Shown piece by piece: positions 1-8,192 of a stretch of DNA of 42,407 nucleotides. Below the pieces are notes generated by a model. It saw only the letters and a list, made by a program, of their open reading frames with translations. It was not told the origin of the DNA and did not search any database. The DNA is taken from the NCBI GenBank assembly GCA_903916675.1, contig CAIWXQ010000012.1:1-42407 (forward strand). Reading direction: 5' to 3'. Each line of letters starts with the position of its first letter. Position 1 is the first letter of the stretch. The position numbers and the translations under genes are program-made. This DNA comes from an uncultured bacterium (GTDB lineage Bacteria; Verrucomicrobiota; Kiritimatiellia; RFP12; CAIWXQ01).

Positions 1-2
1 AA

Positions 3-179
3 CGGGAGGGCGAGCGTCCCCGCGAGCCGTTTCCCGAATTTGATACACTGCCGGATCTTGTTGCGCAGGGGTGGGTGCCGGCATACAATTTAAATGTACG
101 TTGGCGACTCACCCAACCCGGCAGGTTCCCATGCAAACCAACACCCGACATGGCGACGACGGACGTACTCTGCTGCTGA
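3..179 (+). CDS. Possible 3' end of an upstream gene (partial, doubtful)
   Basis: From base 3 one frame stays open to a TGA at 177-179 and has no start inside the window. The translation contains PEFDTLPDLVAQGWVPAY, which reads like a real protein tail, and then a Lys/Arg/Pro-rich stretch. I do not recognise a family. It would overlap the next gene by 49 bases if that gene starts at 131, which is more than usual, so the last part may be read-through of a mutated stop or the ORF may be spurious. Confidence 0.25.
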   Translation, partial: REGERPREPFPEFDTLPDLVAQGWVPAYNLNVRWRLTQPGRFPCKPTPDMATTDVLCC

Positions 180-709
180 GCGGGCAGCGTGTCTGGAAGG
201 ATGATCCCCGCGTGCGCGTCTGCGGCGACATCGATGAACTCTGCTCCTGGCTGGGGGTGGTGGCGGTGGATGCGCCGCCCGAGCGGCCGGAGCTGGCCAT
301 GCAGGTGCGCCAGGTGCAGGGCGAACTGTTCGCCGTGGGCGCGATGGCGCAGTTGAACGGTTGTCTGGAGAATCACCCGCAGATCCGTCCGGTCGGGGGC
401 AAGGAGTGCGGCAGGATCGAGCGCTGGATCGGCGCCCTCGAGGCGGAACTCCTGCCGCTGGACGGCTTTCTGATCCCGGGTGGCTGCCGCGCCGCTGCCG
501 TCACGCACGTGGCGCGCAGCGTCTGCCGGCGGATTGAGCGGGACCTGGTTGCGCTCGCGCGCAATGCCGACGCCGAGGGGGCCAAGGCCCTGCTCGATGC
601 TGTCGCCTACCTCAACCGGTTGGCGGATTTCCTTTTTGTGCTGGCGCGTTTCTGCAACCGCATTGCGAACGTCGACGAGCCCGCGTTGAGCCTGCCCGAC
701 GTTCGCTGA
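131..709 (+). CDS. pduO: Cob(I)alamin adenosyltransferase, PduO/MMAB type
   Basis: This 192-residue protein should transfer the adenosyl group of ATP to cob(I)alamin, the last step in making coenzyme B12 in the cytoplasm. The N-terminus TRHGDDGRTLLLSGQRVWKD matches the ATP-binding start of PduO-type enzymes (TRxGDxGxTxLxxGxRVxKD). Further family signatures are CGDIDELCSWLG near residue 37, ARSVCRRIERDLVAL near 138 and YLNRLADFLFVLARF near 165. The ATG at 131 was chosen because homologues begin just before the TRxGDDG motif; an in-frame start at 71 would add 20 unlikely residues. It lies 11 bases upstream of the MEMO-AMMECR1 gene and is probably cotranscribed with it. No B12 biosynthetic or B12-dependent enzyme gene is visible in the window. 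The family call is firm; the length is normal for the family. Confidence 0.9.
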   Translation: MQTNTRHGDDGRTLLLSGQRVWKDDPRVRVCGDIDELCSWLGVVAVDAPPERPELAMQVRQVQGELFAVGAMAQLNGCLENHPQIRPVGGKECGRIERWIGALEAELLPLDGFLIPGGCRAAAVTHVARSVCRRIERDLVALARNADAEGAKALLDAVAYLNRLADFLFVLARFCNRIANVDEPALSLPDVR

Positions 710-720
710 AGGGAACGCCA

Positions 721-2169
721 ATGCCCACGAACGTGATGCGCTCGCCGCTGGCAGGGCGCTGGTTCCCCGCCGACGCGGCCGAACTGCGCCGGATGATCGG
801 CGGCCTTGTGCCGGTGCCGCGCCCGGCGGCCGTGGCGGGGGTTTGCGCCGTCGTGGTCCCGCACGCCGGCTACCAGTACTCGGGCAAGGTCGCCTGCCAG
901 GTCTACGCGCGGCTCGTGCCGGATGCCTGCGAACGGGTGGTGATCCTGGGCCCGACGCACTCCATCAGCATGCACGGGAAAGTCAGCGTTCCGGATGCGG
1001 ACTTTCTTGAGACGCCGCTGGGGAGGGTGGCCGTTGACACGGACTTCGTCGCCGCGCTGCGATCGTCCCCGCAGGTGCTGTGCGATCCGCGGGCTCATCA
1101 GCACGAGCACAGCGACCAGATCCAGCTGCCGCTGCTGCAGACGTTCCTGGGCGGGCGCATCCGTGTCGTGCCCATCGTGGTCGGGCAGATGGATTCCCAA
1201 TCGAGCCGGCGTTTTGCCGGTCTGCTGCGTCCGCTGCTGGACGCTCGCACGCTGGTGGTCGTCAGCAGCGATTTCACGCACTACGGGCCGAATTACGGCT
1301 ACGTCCCCTTTGCGCGCGACGTGCCCCGGCAGATCGACGCGCTGGACCATCAGGTTTTTGCGCGCCTGGCCGCAATCGATGTCGCCGGGTTCCACGATCT
1401 GCTGCAGAAGACGCAGGCGACGGTCTGCGGCGCCAACTCCATTGCCATCCTGCTGGAGTTGCTGCCGAAGGATGCGCAGGTGCAGGAAGTCGCCTACGAC
1501 ACCTCCGGCCGCATGCTGGGCGACTGGGAAAATTCGGTCAGCTACCTGGGGGCAATCTGCGTCGCCGACTGGCGCGCGCCGCAACCGCCGGACAGGCTTC
1601 GGGTGGAGGACACCGTCCCGCTGGATGAGGAGGACTGCTGCCAGTTGCTGAAGCTGGCGCGCGCCACGCTGGAGCACGCGGTCCGCCACGGCAGGGCGCC
1701 GGCTGTGGAAGCGACCGGCGTGGGCATCCGGCCGGGGATGCAGCAGACTATGGGCGGATTCGTGACCCTGCACCTGTGCGGCCAGCTGCGCGGCTGCATC
1801 GGCGAGATCGAGCCGCGCCGCGCGATTTGGCAGGTGGTGCGCGACCGTGCGGTCAGCGCGGCGTTGGAGGACCCGCGGTTCGTTCCAGTGACATCCGGCG
1901 AGACCCCGGACATCCGGATCGAGATCTCGGCGCTGACACCGGCGCGGCCCGTGGCCTCATACCGCGATATCGTCGTGGGGAAGCACGGCATGACCATTGC
2001 CAAGCGAGGCCGCAGTGCGGTTTTTCTGCCGCAGGTCGCGCCGGAGCAGGGGTGGGACCTCGCCACCACGCTCACGCACCTGTCTCGCAAGGCAGGGCTG
2101 CCGGCCGATGCCTGGAAGGAAGGCGCCGCCTTCACCGTGTTCGAGGCGCAGGTTTTTCACGAGGTGTAG
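721..2169 (+). CDS. MEMO1-AMMECR1 fusion protein (AmmeMemoRadiSam system B+A)
   Basis: This 482-residue protein joins two domains usually encoded separately. Residues about 5-275 are MEMO-like, a dioxygenase-fold domain; VVPHAGYQYSGKVA, ILGPTHSISMHGKVSV and the Cys in CGANSIAILLELL match the positions of the conserved His/His/Cys metal-site residues. Residues about 300-480 are AMMECR1, with the hallmark LRGCIGEIEP and the EDPRFVPV and IEISALTP blocks. In many bacteria and archaea these domains occur with a radical SAM enzyme as the 'AmmeMemoRadiSam' set, whose function is not established. The radical SAM gene is not in this window and could lie upstream of position 1. The start at 721 is preceded by GAAGGGAA, a plausible ribosome binding site. 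The domain call is firm, the physiological role unknown. Confidence 0.93.
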   Translation: MPTNVMRSPLAGRWFPADAAELRRMIGGLVPVPRPAAVAGVCAVVVPHAGYQYSGKVACQVYARLVPDACERVVILGPTHSISMHGKVSVPDADFLETPLGRVAVDTDFVAALRSSPQVLCDPRAHQHEHSDQIQLPLLQTFLGGRIRVVPIVVGQMDSQSSRRFAGLLRPLLDARTLVVVSSDFTHYGPNYGYVPFARDVPRQIDALDHQVFARLAAIDVAGFHDLLQKTQATVCGANSIAILLELLPKDAQVQEVAYDTSGRMLGDWENSVSYLGAICVADWRAPQPPDRLRVEDTVPLDEEDCCQLLKLARATLEHAVRHGRAPAVEATGVGIRPGMQQTMGGFVTLHLCGQLRGCIGEIEPRRAIWQVVRDRAVSAALEDPRFVPVTSGETPDIRIEISALTPARPVASYRDIVVGKHGMTIAKRGRSAVFLPQVAPEQGWDLATTLTHLSRKAGLPADAWKEGAAFTVFEAQVFHEV

Positions 2170-2252
2170 CGGCGGCTGTGTCAGCCGCCGTCGCACTCGC
2201 AAACCCGCATGTACCACAGCGCATCAAGGCTGACGTTGGCTGGAGGCAAGGG

Positions 2253-2516
2253 ATGGGTGAGCTCAAGAAGATCGCAGTGCTGGACAACATGGTTGAGGCC
2301 AATGTGCTGGATTCCATGCTGAATGGGGCGCATATTCCCCCCATGATTAAAACGTACCACGATTCAGCATACGACGGCATTTTTCAGGGGTCAAAGGGCT
2401 GGGGCCATGTGGAGTCTCCCGAAGAGTACCGGACGGAGATCATGTCCGTTCTTCAGGACCTGAGAAATCGACCGAAAGAGAACCTGCACAACGGCGACGA
2501 ACCGTGCCCAGACTGA
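2253..2516 (+). CDS. Small conserved protein of unknown function (DUF2007-like)
   Basis: An 87-residue soluble protein with no signal peptide. The ATG at 2253 follows a strong ribosome binding site (GGAGG, 2242-2246). The layout 'hydrophobic strand, (V/E)ANVLDSMLNGAHIPP, strand' resembles DUF2007-type small proteins, where one helix carries an EA..L...L..AGIP pattern. The stretch YHDSAYDGIFQGSKGWGHVE is distinctive and I believe it is conserved in other bacteria, but I cannot assign a function. It follows the MEMO-AMMECR1 gene by about 80 bases and could be in the same transcript. DUF2007 membership is a guess from pattern. Confidence 0.7.
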   Translation: MGELKKIAVLDNMVEANVLDSMLNGAHIPPMIKTYHDSAYDGIFQGSKGWGHVESPEEYRTEIMSVLQDLRNRPKENLHNGDEPCPD

Positions 2517-2645
2517 ACCGTGCGCTGCTTCAGATGGAGAATCAATTGGTAGAAAATGCGACCTGCCCCCGATAACACGAAGATGTTTGTGCAGAGCATA
2601 GTAGCCGTGAAACCACGTCTATGGCTCAATGATTTTGAACTTTCG

Positions 2646-2685
2646 TGTTAGATTTCCACCGGTTTTGGCAAAGATAGGGTAAGGG
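2646..2685 (+). promoter_or_regulatory. Promoter-like element A, upstream of the ECF sigma gene
   Basis: This 40-base stretch (TGTTAG, 15 bases ending GGTTTT, then GGCAAAGATAGGGTAAGGG) recurs almost unchanged at 4483-4522 in front of the small secreted protein gene. The common core is GRCAAAGAWAGGGTAARGG. It ends 26 bases before the sigma start codon. Being shared by a sigma gene and a nearby exported protein gene, it is best explained as a promoter recognised by that ECF sigma factor (autoregulation). That is inference; the conservation is seen directly. Confidence 0.6.
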
Positions 2686-2710
2686 CTACCGTACTGGATG
2701 CAGGTGCACC

Positions 2711-3259
2711 ATGCATGACCGCGAATCTTCTTCACCCTGGGCCGAAGCGCTGATTGAGCAGAATCGCCAGTGGCTCTCGCCGTACCTGCATTCCCTTATT
2801 GGCGATCGCGAGGCGGCCAGGGACCTGACCCAGGAGGTCTTTCTGACGGCGCTACGCAATCAGGACAAATTCGATGGCCGGCGTCCGCTCGGTGCCTGGC
2901 TGCGTGGTATTGCCAAAAACATCGCACACGAATATCGGCGCAAGGCGAAGCGGTTGCCAGTGGTCGTGGACGCAGAAGCGCTGGAGCGCCTGGATGAATA
3001 TGCCTCGGTCTGGGAGAGCCATTGTGCCGAGCCTGACTTTGCCGTCATGCGCGTAAAAGCCTTGAAAGAATGCCTGCTCGTTTTGACCGCCCGGATCCGC
3101 GAGATCTTCCGGCTGAAATACGCGGAGGTTCTCGATTCGAAAACCATCGGCCAGCGCCTGGAAATGCAGGTGGGAGCGGTGAACATGGCGCTTTCGCGCG
3201 GGCGCAAGGCGCTAGCCGAATGTATTGCCGGCAAAGTGGGGTGCCTTACCCATGAATAA
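2711..3259 (+). CDS. ECF-type RNA polymerase sigma factor
   Basis: A 182-residue sigma-70 family protein with only regions 2 and 4, as in ECF sigma factors. Region 2 covers residues about 20-85 and includes ARDLTQEVFLTALRNQDKF and GAWLRGIAKNIAHEYRRKAK (-10 recognition and core binding). Region 4 covers about 120-175, with a helix-turn-helix in DSKTIGQRLEMQVGAVNMAL followed by SRGRKAL (-35 recognition). The ATG at 2711 has AGGTG just upstream. Its stop overlaps the start of the FecR-like gene by 8 bases, so the two are translationally coupled. A likely self-recognised promoter lies at 2646-2685. The family is clear; the signal it responds to is not. Confidence 0.92.
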   Translation: MHDRESSSPWAEALIEQNRQWLSPYLHSLIGDREAARDLTQEVFLTALRNQDKFDGRRPLGAWLRGIAKNIAHEYRRKAKRLPVVVDAEALERLDEYASVWESHCAEPDFAVMRVKALKECLLVLTARIREIFRLKYAEVLDSKTIGQRLEMQVGAVNMALSRGRKALAECIAGKVGCLTHE

Positions 3260-4319
3260 TCCATTGGACCGGGAAGCGTTGATCGACCGGCACCTGCATG
3301 GGCAGGCGACGCCGGAAGACGAAGCCATGCTCTTCCAGTTGAGCGTGGAAGATCCGGATGTTGCCGGCGAACTCTACGAGCGCGCGCTGTTAGAACAGGA
3401 CCTCTACGACATGTTTCAGGCGGCGACCGAAGCGCCGGCAAAACGCTTGGTCTTTCAGCATACCCAATGGCGGCGTTTCGTCGCGCCGCTGGCCGCTGCT
3501 GCGGCCGCCTTGCTGATGTGCGTGTTTGGGTTGAACATGTACCTGGCTAAGCAGGCGGTCTTGGGGCGGGTGGTGGCTGTCACGGGGCAGACGCAGAAAA
3601 TCAATGGGCCCTCATCGGTATTGCTGAAGGTTGGCGATCTGTTGCAGCCGGGCGACACGGTCAAGGTCGGCGCCGAAAGCTATATCAAGTACGCCTATGC
3701 CGACGGCAGCATGGTGAGATTGGAAAAGGATGCACAATGCGAACTGATCGCCGACAAGATCTGGCAGACCAAGGGGATTAAATTGGATGCAGGGACATTG
3801 ATGGCGCAGGTGGCCAAGCAGTCCTACGGACGCCCCATGTTGTTGACGACCCCGCATGCGAAGGTTCGGGTGGTGGGCACGGAATTTGTGCTGAGCGTGG
3901 AATCGAAGGACACCGGCCTGAGTGTCGTGAATGGGAAGGTTGCCATGACCGGTGTGTCCGGCGGCAAAGCGGTCGGCAAAGCGGTTACGGTGGCGACCGG
4001 GCAGTTCGCCGCGGTGGAAAAGGGCAAGGCGCCTGCGGTGTGGACTCGGTTTAAAAACGGTACGCACGTCGAATTAGCCGGCCCGGTGGAGCGCACCTTG
4101 CACTTTGTGCCACGCCTGCTGAAGGATGGTGTTCATTTCCGGCTGCGCCCGGGCACAAATGTTGAAAGCCGTGTCACGGCGACGCTCGACCAAATCAGCG
4201 GTGGTGAAGGTATTGGCACGCACTTCAAGGTGACGGGAGTAACGTCAAACGAAGGCTCCTTGGTGTGGATAGACGTACGAACCATTGAAAAGGCCGAGGC
4301 TAACAAAGCCCAGAGGTAA
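3252..4319 (+). CDS. FecR-like membrane protein, putative partner of the ECF sigma
   Basis: A 355-residue protein with a cytoplasmic N-terminal part (about 1-75, beginning MNNPLDREALIDRHLHGQAT), one membrane helix (about 77-98, rich in Ala/Leu) and a periplasmic FecR domain (about 103-235: GRVVAVTGQTQK, LLQPGDTVKVG, AYADGSMVRLEKDA, TTPHAKVRVVGTEFVLSVE, NGKVAMTG). The C-terminal 120 residues form a further beta-rich domain I do not recognise. The order sigma then FecR, with overlapping codons, is the classic sigma/anti-sigma arrangement. An in-frame start at 3225 exists, but 3252 gives the normal zinc-finger-like or ASD-like N-terminus and the usual overlap. The N-terminal part lacks the Cys/His ligands of zinc-binding anti-sigma domains. 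Confidence 0.88.
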   Translation: MNNPLDREALIDRHLHGQATPEDEAMLFQLSVEDPDVAGELYERALLEQDLYDMFQAATEAPAKRLVFQHTQWRRFVAPLAAAAAALLMCVFGLNMYLAKQAVLGRVVAVTGQTQKINGPSSVLLKVGDLLQPGDTVKVGAESYIKYAYADGSMVRLEKDAQCELIADKIWQTKGIKLDAGTLMAQVAKQSYGRPMLLTTPHAKVRVVGTEFVLSVESKDTGLSVVNGKVAMTGVSGGKAVGKAVTVATGQFAAVEKGKAPAVWTRFKNGTHVELAGPVERTLHFVPRLLKDGVHFRLRPGTNVESRVTATLDQISGGEGIGTHFKVTGVTSNEGSLVWIDVRTIEKAEANKAQR

Positions 4320-4482
4320 CAGGTCGAGGAATGCCCTGTGGCGGAGATCTCTGATCGCTGAGCAGCCGAAGAAATTTATGTGAGCTTTGCAATCTCGGAG
4401 TTGCTTGTCTTGCATGGCATAACCAAGTGGAGCAGAAATAGTTGTGCGCGTTGACGGCCTGCGCGAATGAATTTCAGCTGCA

Positions 4483-4522
4483 TGTTAGTTTTTAGCGGTT
4501 TTTGACAAAGAAAGGGTAAAGG
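4483..4522 (+). promoter_or_regulatory. Promoter-like element B, upstream of the small secreted protein gene
   Basis: The second copy of the element at 2646-2685: TGTTAG at 4483-4488, then 15 bases, then GACAAAGAAAGGGTAAAGG at 4504-4522. Sixteen of the 19 core bases match copy A and the spacing is identical. It lies 93 bases before the start codon at 4616, so the transcript would carry a leader. The rest of the 4320-4615 gap shows no gene. Confidence 0.6.
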
Positions 4523-4615
4523 CGGATGACGGCATCCGGTGTTCGAAGAACGCAACGTGAAAGGGACCATGTTGCGCGGGAAAAATGAACGGTCCCGTAA
4601 CGAAGGAGTCATGTG

Positions 4616-4942
4616 ATGAAGAAGCGGATGATCATGTTGGCGGCAGTGCTGGTGTTCTCAACCATGGCAGTCTATGCCAATGAGAAGACCGGAACAGTGA
4701 AGATCGTGGACACTAAGGCGAAGACGATCACCGTGACGGCGGCGCGGGATCTGGTCTTCACCGTGACAGACACCACGAAGATTGTTCAGGGTGAGGCTAA
4801 GAAGACTCTGGCCGACATCAAGGTGGGTGGAACGGTGGACGTGGTGTATGACAATGCCGGTGATACCCGGACCGCCACGAAGATCACCATCCTTTCCGCC
4901 GAGGAGAAAAAGACGGAGAAACCGGCGACAAAGGGTAAATAA
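4616..4942 (+). CDS. Small secreted protein, DUF5666-like
   Basis: A 108-residue exported protein. The signal peptide is KKRM then a hydrophobic run ending VYA-NEK, with likely cleavage after residue 21. The mature part is a single small beta-barrel-like domain: GTVKIVDTKAKTITVTAA, TDTTKIVQGEAKKTLADIKV, GGTVDVVYDN, TATKITIL. This order matches DUF5666-type domains (DxxTxI...K.TLaDlkvGdxVxV). The C-terminus is Lys/Glu-rich. The ATG at 4616 has GGAG (4605-4608) at good spacing; a GTG at 4613 is also in frame but too close. Its upstream element B is shared with the sigma gene, so it is a candidate target of that sigma factor. Function is unknown. Confidence 0.75.
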   Translation: MKKRMIMLAAVLVFSTMAVYANEKTGTVKIVDTKAKTITVTAARDLVFTVTDTTKIVQGEAKKTLADIKVGGTVDVVYDNAGDTRTATKITILSAEEKKTEKPATKGK

Positions 4943-4961
4943 TTCGTGTCGCTCATGAAAA

Positions 4962-5001
4962 GAGTCGTTCGGGGCGCATCCAAACACGCTCCGAACGGCT
5001 C
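4962..5001 (+). terminator. Long hairpin after the small secreted protein gene
   Basis: Bases 4962-4976 and 4987-5001 form a 15-bp stem with two G-U pairs and a 10-base loop, 19 bases past the stop codon. There is no T-run directly after it, only TTTT at 5009-5012, so it may stop transcription weakly or protect the 3' end of the message. Confidence 0.6.
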
Positions 5002-5077
5002 CAGCGCCATTTTCGGCAAATGCATCGGTGGACACAGTCAAGACAATCAAATACATCCAGACTTCAACTGAGGCGAA

Positions 5078-6478
5078 ATGATGACCGATGGCAAGTCGAG
5101 ATTGACGGGAATATCCGGGCTTTCCGGAGTTTGGATGTGGATTGCACTCGCAACCGTGGCAGGCCTGCCATATGCACCCCTTGCGCTTGCCGCCGACACT
5201 GCTGAATGGGTGCAATACCGTGGCCCCAATCGCGATAACATTTCGCCTGAGACAACCGCATGGCCCGCCAAAGGCCCGAAAAAGTTGTGGGAGGTCAATC
5301 TGGGGGGTATCGGTTACGGCAGTCTGACAATCGCAAAAGACCGCATCTACACTACGGGAAATTCCGGCAAGAACCTGAGTTCCGCCACGACATACTGCCT
5401 GGACGCGACTACGGGGAAAACGCTGTGGGAGTACACGATCAATACGACGAAGAAGGACGTCGCGGGGGTTACCCCGAGTATTGCGGGCAATCGCGTTATC
5501 ACCGCAGGACCGGACGGCGAACTCGCATGTTTGAATGCCGAGAACGGCGCTGTATTATGGGAAGCGCCGATGGGAATAAAACAGGCGGGAATTTATTGCT
5601 ATGGTTCCTCTCCCCTTGTTCATAAAGAAAAAGTGATCGTGCTCGCCGGAGCAACCATCCGGGCATTCGCGCTGGCGGACGGAAAGGAACTGTGGAAGAC
5701 CGACTGGATGACGCCGCCCGGTGGTGGTCGTTGGGCATCGCCCGTGCTGGGCACGTTTGACGGTCAGGAGACGGTTGTGTGTGTATCCCGATCGAACATG
5801 GTCGGGTTGAGCCCTGCCGATGGCAAAATGCTATGGAAACAGGATTTCGAGAAGAACCCCAATGGGGAAGACCTGTTCAACACGCCAACCGTCAGCGGCA
5901 ACCACATCGTCTGTATTGCATACCGGGTTGCGGGCGCGCGAAGCACGCGCCTGACTTGCGTCGAAATCAAGAACAACAAAGCGGAGCAGATTTGGAAATC
6001 CGAAATCCTGACCGGGCAACGCAGTCAGTCGCCCATCGTCCGGAACAACTGTGTCTATCTGACAAGCGACATCTTTCCAGTCAATACCCCGCAGGATGCG
6101 AAAGGCCAGCTCATTTGTTATGACCTGCAGACGGGCAAGGTTTTGTGGAAGTCAAACGCGCCGCAATCCAGGGGTCCGCTTCCGCCTGCCGGCAAGAAAA
6201 TCTGGATCGACGGCGGCGCCTTCATGATGGCCGGCGATAACATGATTATCCTCGACGGCACCGGTCACATCGAAATGGCGAACGTGTCGGCGAAAGGGTG
6301 CACGGTCCTGGGCGATGCCGATTTTGTCGATTCCGCCTTGGTCGTCAGCGATACGGCGAGTCCATCGGGAAATGTTCTGACGAGAAGCGGTTTCCAATTT
6401 ATCACGCCCCCATTGCTCCTGAATGGCCGGCTCTATGTGCGCAATCATGAAAGAGTGGCCTGTTATAATCTGCAATAG
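5078..6478 (+). CDS. Exported PQQ-like beta-propeller protein
   Basis: A 466-residue protein. After a basic start (residues 1-15) comes a hydrophobic stretch (about 18-38) ending LALA-ADTAEW, a likely signal peptide. The mature N-terminus WVQYRGPNRDNIS is the usual opening of PQQ-like propeller proteins in planctomycetes and relatives. Blades repeat as 'CLDATTGKTLWEY', 'CLNAENGAVLWEA', 'AFALADGKELWKT', 'GLSPADGKMLWKQ' and 'CYDLQTGKVLWKS'. No catalytic domain is attached and no quinone-dehydrogenase ligand residues could be recognised, so a binding or scaffolding role is more likely than PQQ-dependent oxidation. GAGGCG precedes the ATG at 5078; an ATG at 5081 is an equal alternative. The next gene starts 10 bases after the stop, so they are likely cotranscribed. 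Confidence 0.85.
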   Translation: MMTDGKSRLTGISGLSGVWMWIALATVAGLPYAPLALAADTAEWVQYRGPNRDNISPETTAWPAKGPKKLWEVNLGGIGYGSLTIAKDRIYTTGNSGKNLSSATTYCLDATTGKTLWEYTINTTKKDVAGVTPSIAGNRVITAGPDGELACLNAENGAVLWEAPMGIKQAGIYCYGSSPLVHKEKVIVLAGATIRAFALADGKELWKTDWMTPPGGGRWASPVLGTFDGQETVVCVSRSNMVGLSPADGKMLWKQDFEKNPNGEDLFNTPTVSGNHIVCIAYRVAGARSTRLTCVEIKNNKAEQIWKSEILTGQRSQSPIVRNNCVYLTSDIFPVNTPQDAKGQLICYDLQTGKVLWKSNAPQSRGPLPPAGKKIWIDGGAFMMAGDNMIILDGTGHIEMANVSAKGCTVLGDADFVDSALVVSDTASPSGNVLTRSGFQFITPPLLLNGRLYVRNHERVACYNLQ

Positions 6479-6488
6479 CACGAAACCA

Positions 6489-8096
6489 ATGGGAAAACTG
6501 ACAATATTTGCTTCTGTGGCTCTCCTTTTTCTCAACGCCGCAGTTGCCCACGCCACGATTGCGTGGGAGCCGGTGATGACCAATTATGATGCCCAGCAGG
6601 TCATTTTCACCACCAATGGAGACATGTACTGCGCGAATAGTACTTATAATGTCTGTCGGTCACAAGATGGCGGCACAACATGGACTGCGATCAATCAGGG
6701 GCTGTCGACAAACGGCTGGGTGTGGCGGTTGTGTCTGAATGCGAGCGGCGAAGTTATTGCAAGCATGATCATGTATAGCGCAAGCCAGAATCTACCCTGT
6801 GTTTTTCTGCTGGCAGGCAATGGCACGAGCTGGACGCAGGCTGCCGGGCCTCTTAGCAATTATGAATCCACGTCTATACTCGATAGCCAGGGAAACTTAC
6901 TGGCGGCCATAGCTTGGGGCGGTACAGTGTGGCGTTCAACCAACAACGGCACGTCTTTTACTTTGTTGTCCACCATTAATGCCGGAATTTATGGGATTGA
7001 TCGCTGTGTTGACACCAACGGCGTTTCCGTGCTGTTTGCAGGCACCGAAACATTGGGATTGCTCGAATCGCTGAATGATGGCCAGACGTGGACCAATCTG
7101 TGTCCCACGTATAATGCATCCACCATGGGTAACTGCAATGGTGGGATCATGAATGCCAAGGGTGAAATACTTCTGTTCGGACGTACAATTATGCGTTACA
7201 CGGGAAACGGAAACTGGTCCGCAGCCAGTGGTATTCCGGGTGCCTCAGCAACCATAGATATGAAACTGGCGCCAGACAATGTGATGTATGCGAGTGGTGT
7301 TCAGCCCACAACAGGCTATGGCGTCTATTATTCAACGAATAATGGATTAAATTGGGCCGCTTGCAATACTGGCTTGCCTTCCTTGATCAAGTGCCGACGC
7401 ATAACATTTTCCTCGGATGGCCGTATTTACGTGGCATCTGATCATGGAATTTATCGCACAACCGCGCCGGTTTACGACATTCCAACCGTGAGTTGGACGA
7501 TCACCGTCCAGACGGTCACAAACGGCACAATTTCGCCCTCCGGCTCCATTACGGTCGCTAATGGCGCCAGTACCAACTTCAGCATCAGCGCAAACGCCTA
7601 TTACCAGATACAGAATGTGCTGGTGGATGGTTTGCCGGTTGGCGCGACGAACCAGTACATGTTCTCGAACGTGACGACCAATCACACGATCTCCGCATCC
7701 TTTGTCGCGCTGCTGGCTGCGCATGGTACGCCGCTGTGGTGGCTGGCACAGTATGGTTACACCAACAACTTCGATGCCGCGGAACTGGCCGATCCGGATT
7801 ATGACGGCCTGCCGACCTGGCAGGAGTATCTGGCCGGCACCAACCCGACCAACTCCGCTTCGGTTCTGAAATGCACCAGCGCGCAAACCACCACGGCTGC
7901 CGGCGGAACCAACAAGATGGTGCTGGTCTGGAGCAGTCAGGCCGGAAAGGTGTACACGATTGACTACAGCACCAATCTGCTCTTCAGTTTCGTCCCGGTG
8001 ATTTCCAACATTCTGGCAACTTATCCGCTGAACACAACCACGGTGGATATCAGCAGAGCCGCGAATGAATTTTTCAAGGTGAGGGTACAGCCGTGA
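6489..8096 (+). CDS. Secreted BNR/sialidase-like repeat protein with C-terminal sorting-type tail
   Basis: A 535-residue exported protein. The signal peptide is residues 1-22 (GKLTIFASVALLFLNAAVAHA). Residues about 25-345 hold BNR/photosystem-assembly-like repeats: SQDGGTTWTAINQGL, STNNGTSFTLLS, LNDGQTWTNLC, STNNGLNWAACNTGLPS. Residues about 355-430 are a divergent InlB B-repeat-like domain (VTNGTISPSGSITVANGAS ... TNHTISASFVA). Then comes a Ca-binding-like tail, DPDYDGLPTWQEYLAGTNPT, and a last beta-domain (KVYTIDYSTNLLFSF ... FFKVRVQP). This tail arrangement is frequent in large secreted proteins of Kiritimatiellota and Verrucomicrobia. The start at 6489 was chosen because it gives a clean signal peptide; the longer ORF from 6423 runs inside the previous gene. 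Its base composition is clearly poorer in G+C than the flanking genes. Sialidase activity is not implied. Confidence 0.82.
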   Translation: MGKLTIFASVALLFLNAAVAHATIAWEPVMTNYDAQQVIFTTNGDMYCANSTYNVCRSQDGGTTWTAINQGLSTNGWVWRLCLNASGEVIASMIMYSASQNLPCVFLLAGNGTSWTQAAGPLSNYESTSILDSQGNLLAAIAWGGTVWRSTNNGTSFTLLSTINAGIYGIDRCVDTNGVSVLFAGTETLGLLESLNDGQTWTNLCPTYNASTMGNCNGGIMNAKGEILLFGRTIMRYTGNGNWSAASGIPGASATIDMKLAPDNVMYASGVQPTTGYGVYYSTNNGLNWAACNTGLPSLIKCRRITFSSDGRIYVASDHGIYRTTAPVYDIPTVSWTITVQTVTNGTISPSGSITVANGASTNFSISANAYYQIQNVLVDGLPVGATNQYMFSNVTTNHTISASFVALLAAHGTPLWWLAQYGYTNNFDAAELADPDYDGLPTWQEYLAGTNPTNSASVLKCTSAQTTTAAGGTNKMVLVWSSQAGKVYTIDYSTNLLFSFVPVISNILATYPLNTTTVDISRAANEFFKVRVQP

Positions 8097-8106
8097 GTCT
8101 TTTCAA

Positions 8107-8136
8107 GTGGCCCGCGCGGTTGAACGCGCGAGCCAC
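8107..8136 (+). terminator. Hairpin between the BNR gene and the FGE-like gene
   Basis: GTGGC (8107-8111) and CGCGCG (8113-8118) pair with CGCGCG (8125-8130) and GCCAC (8132-8136), leaving a 6-base loop and one C-A mismatch. It starts 10 bases after the BNR stop. No T-run follows, so it may be a terminator or an intercistronic processing/attenuation site. Confidence 0.55.
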
Positions 8137-8192
8137 CTTACACAGGAAACACACGAGATGGAGGACCCGATGAGAATGACAAGCCGCATTTT

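Noticed and set aside
607-1773. Long minus-strand ORF (388 codons) opposite the MEMO-AMMECR1 gene
   Set aside because: It is the antisense shadow of a high-GC gene: low-complexity, His/Arg-rich, no family signature and no ribosome binding site.
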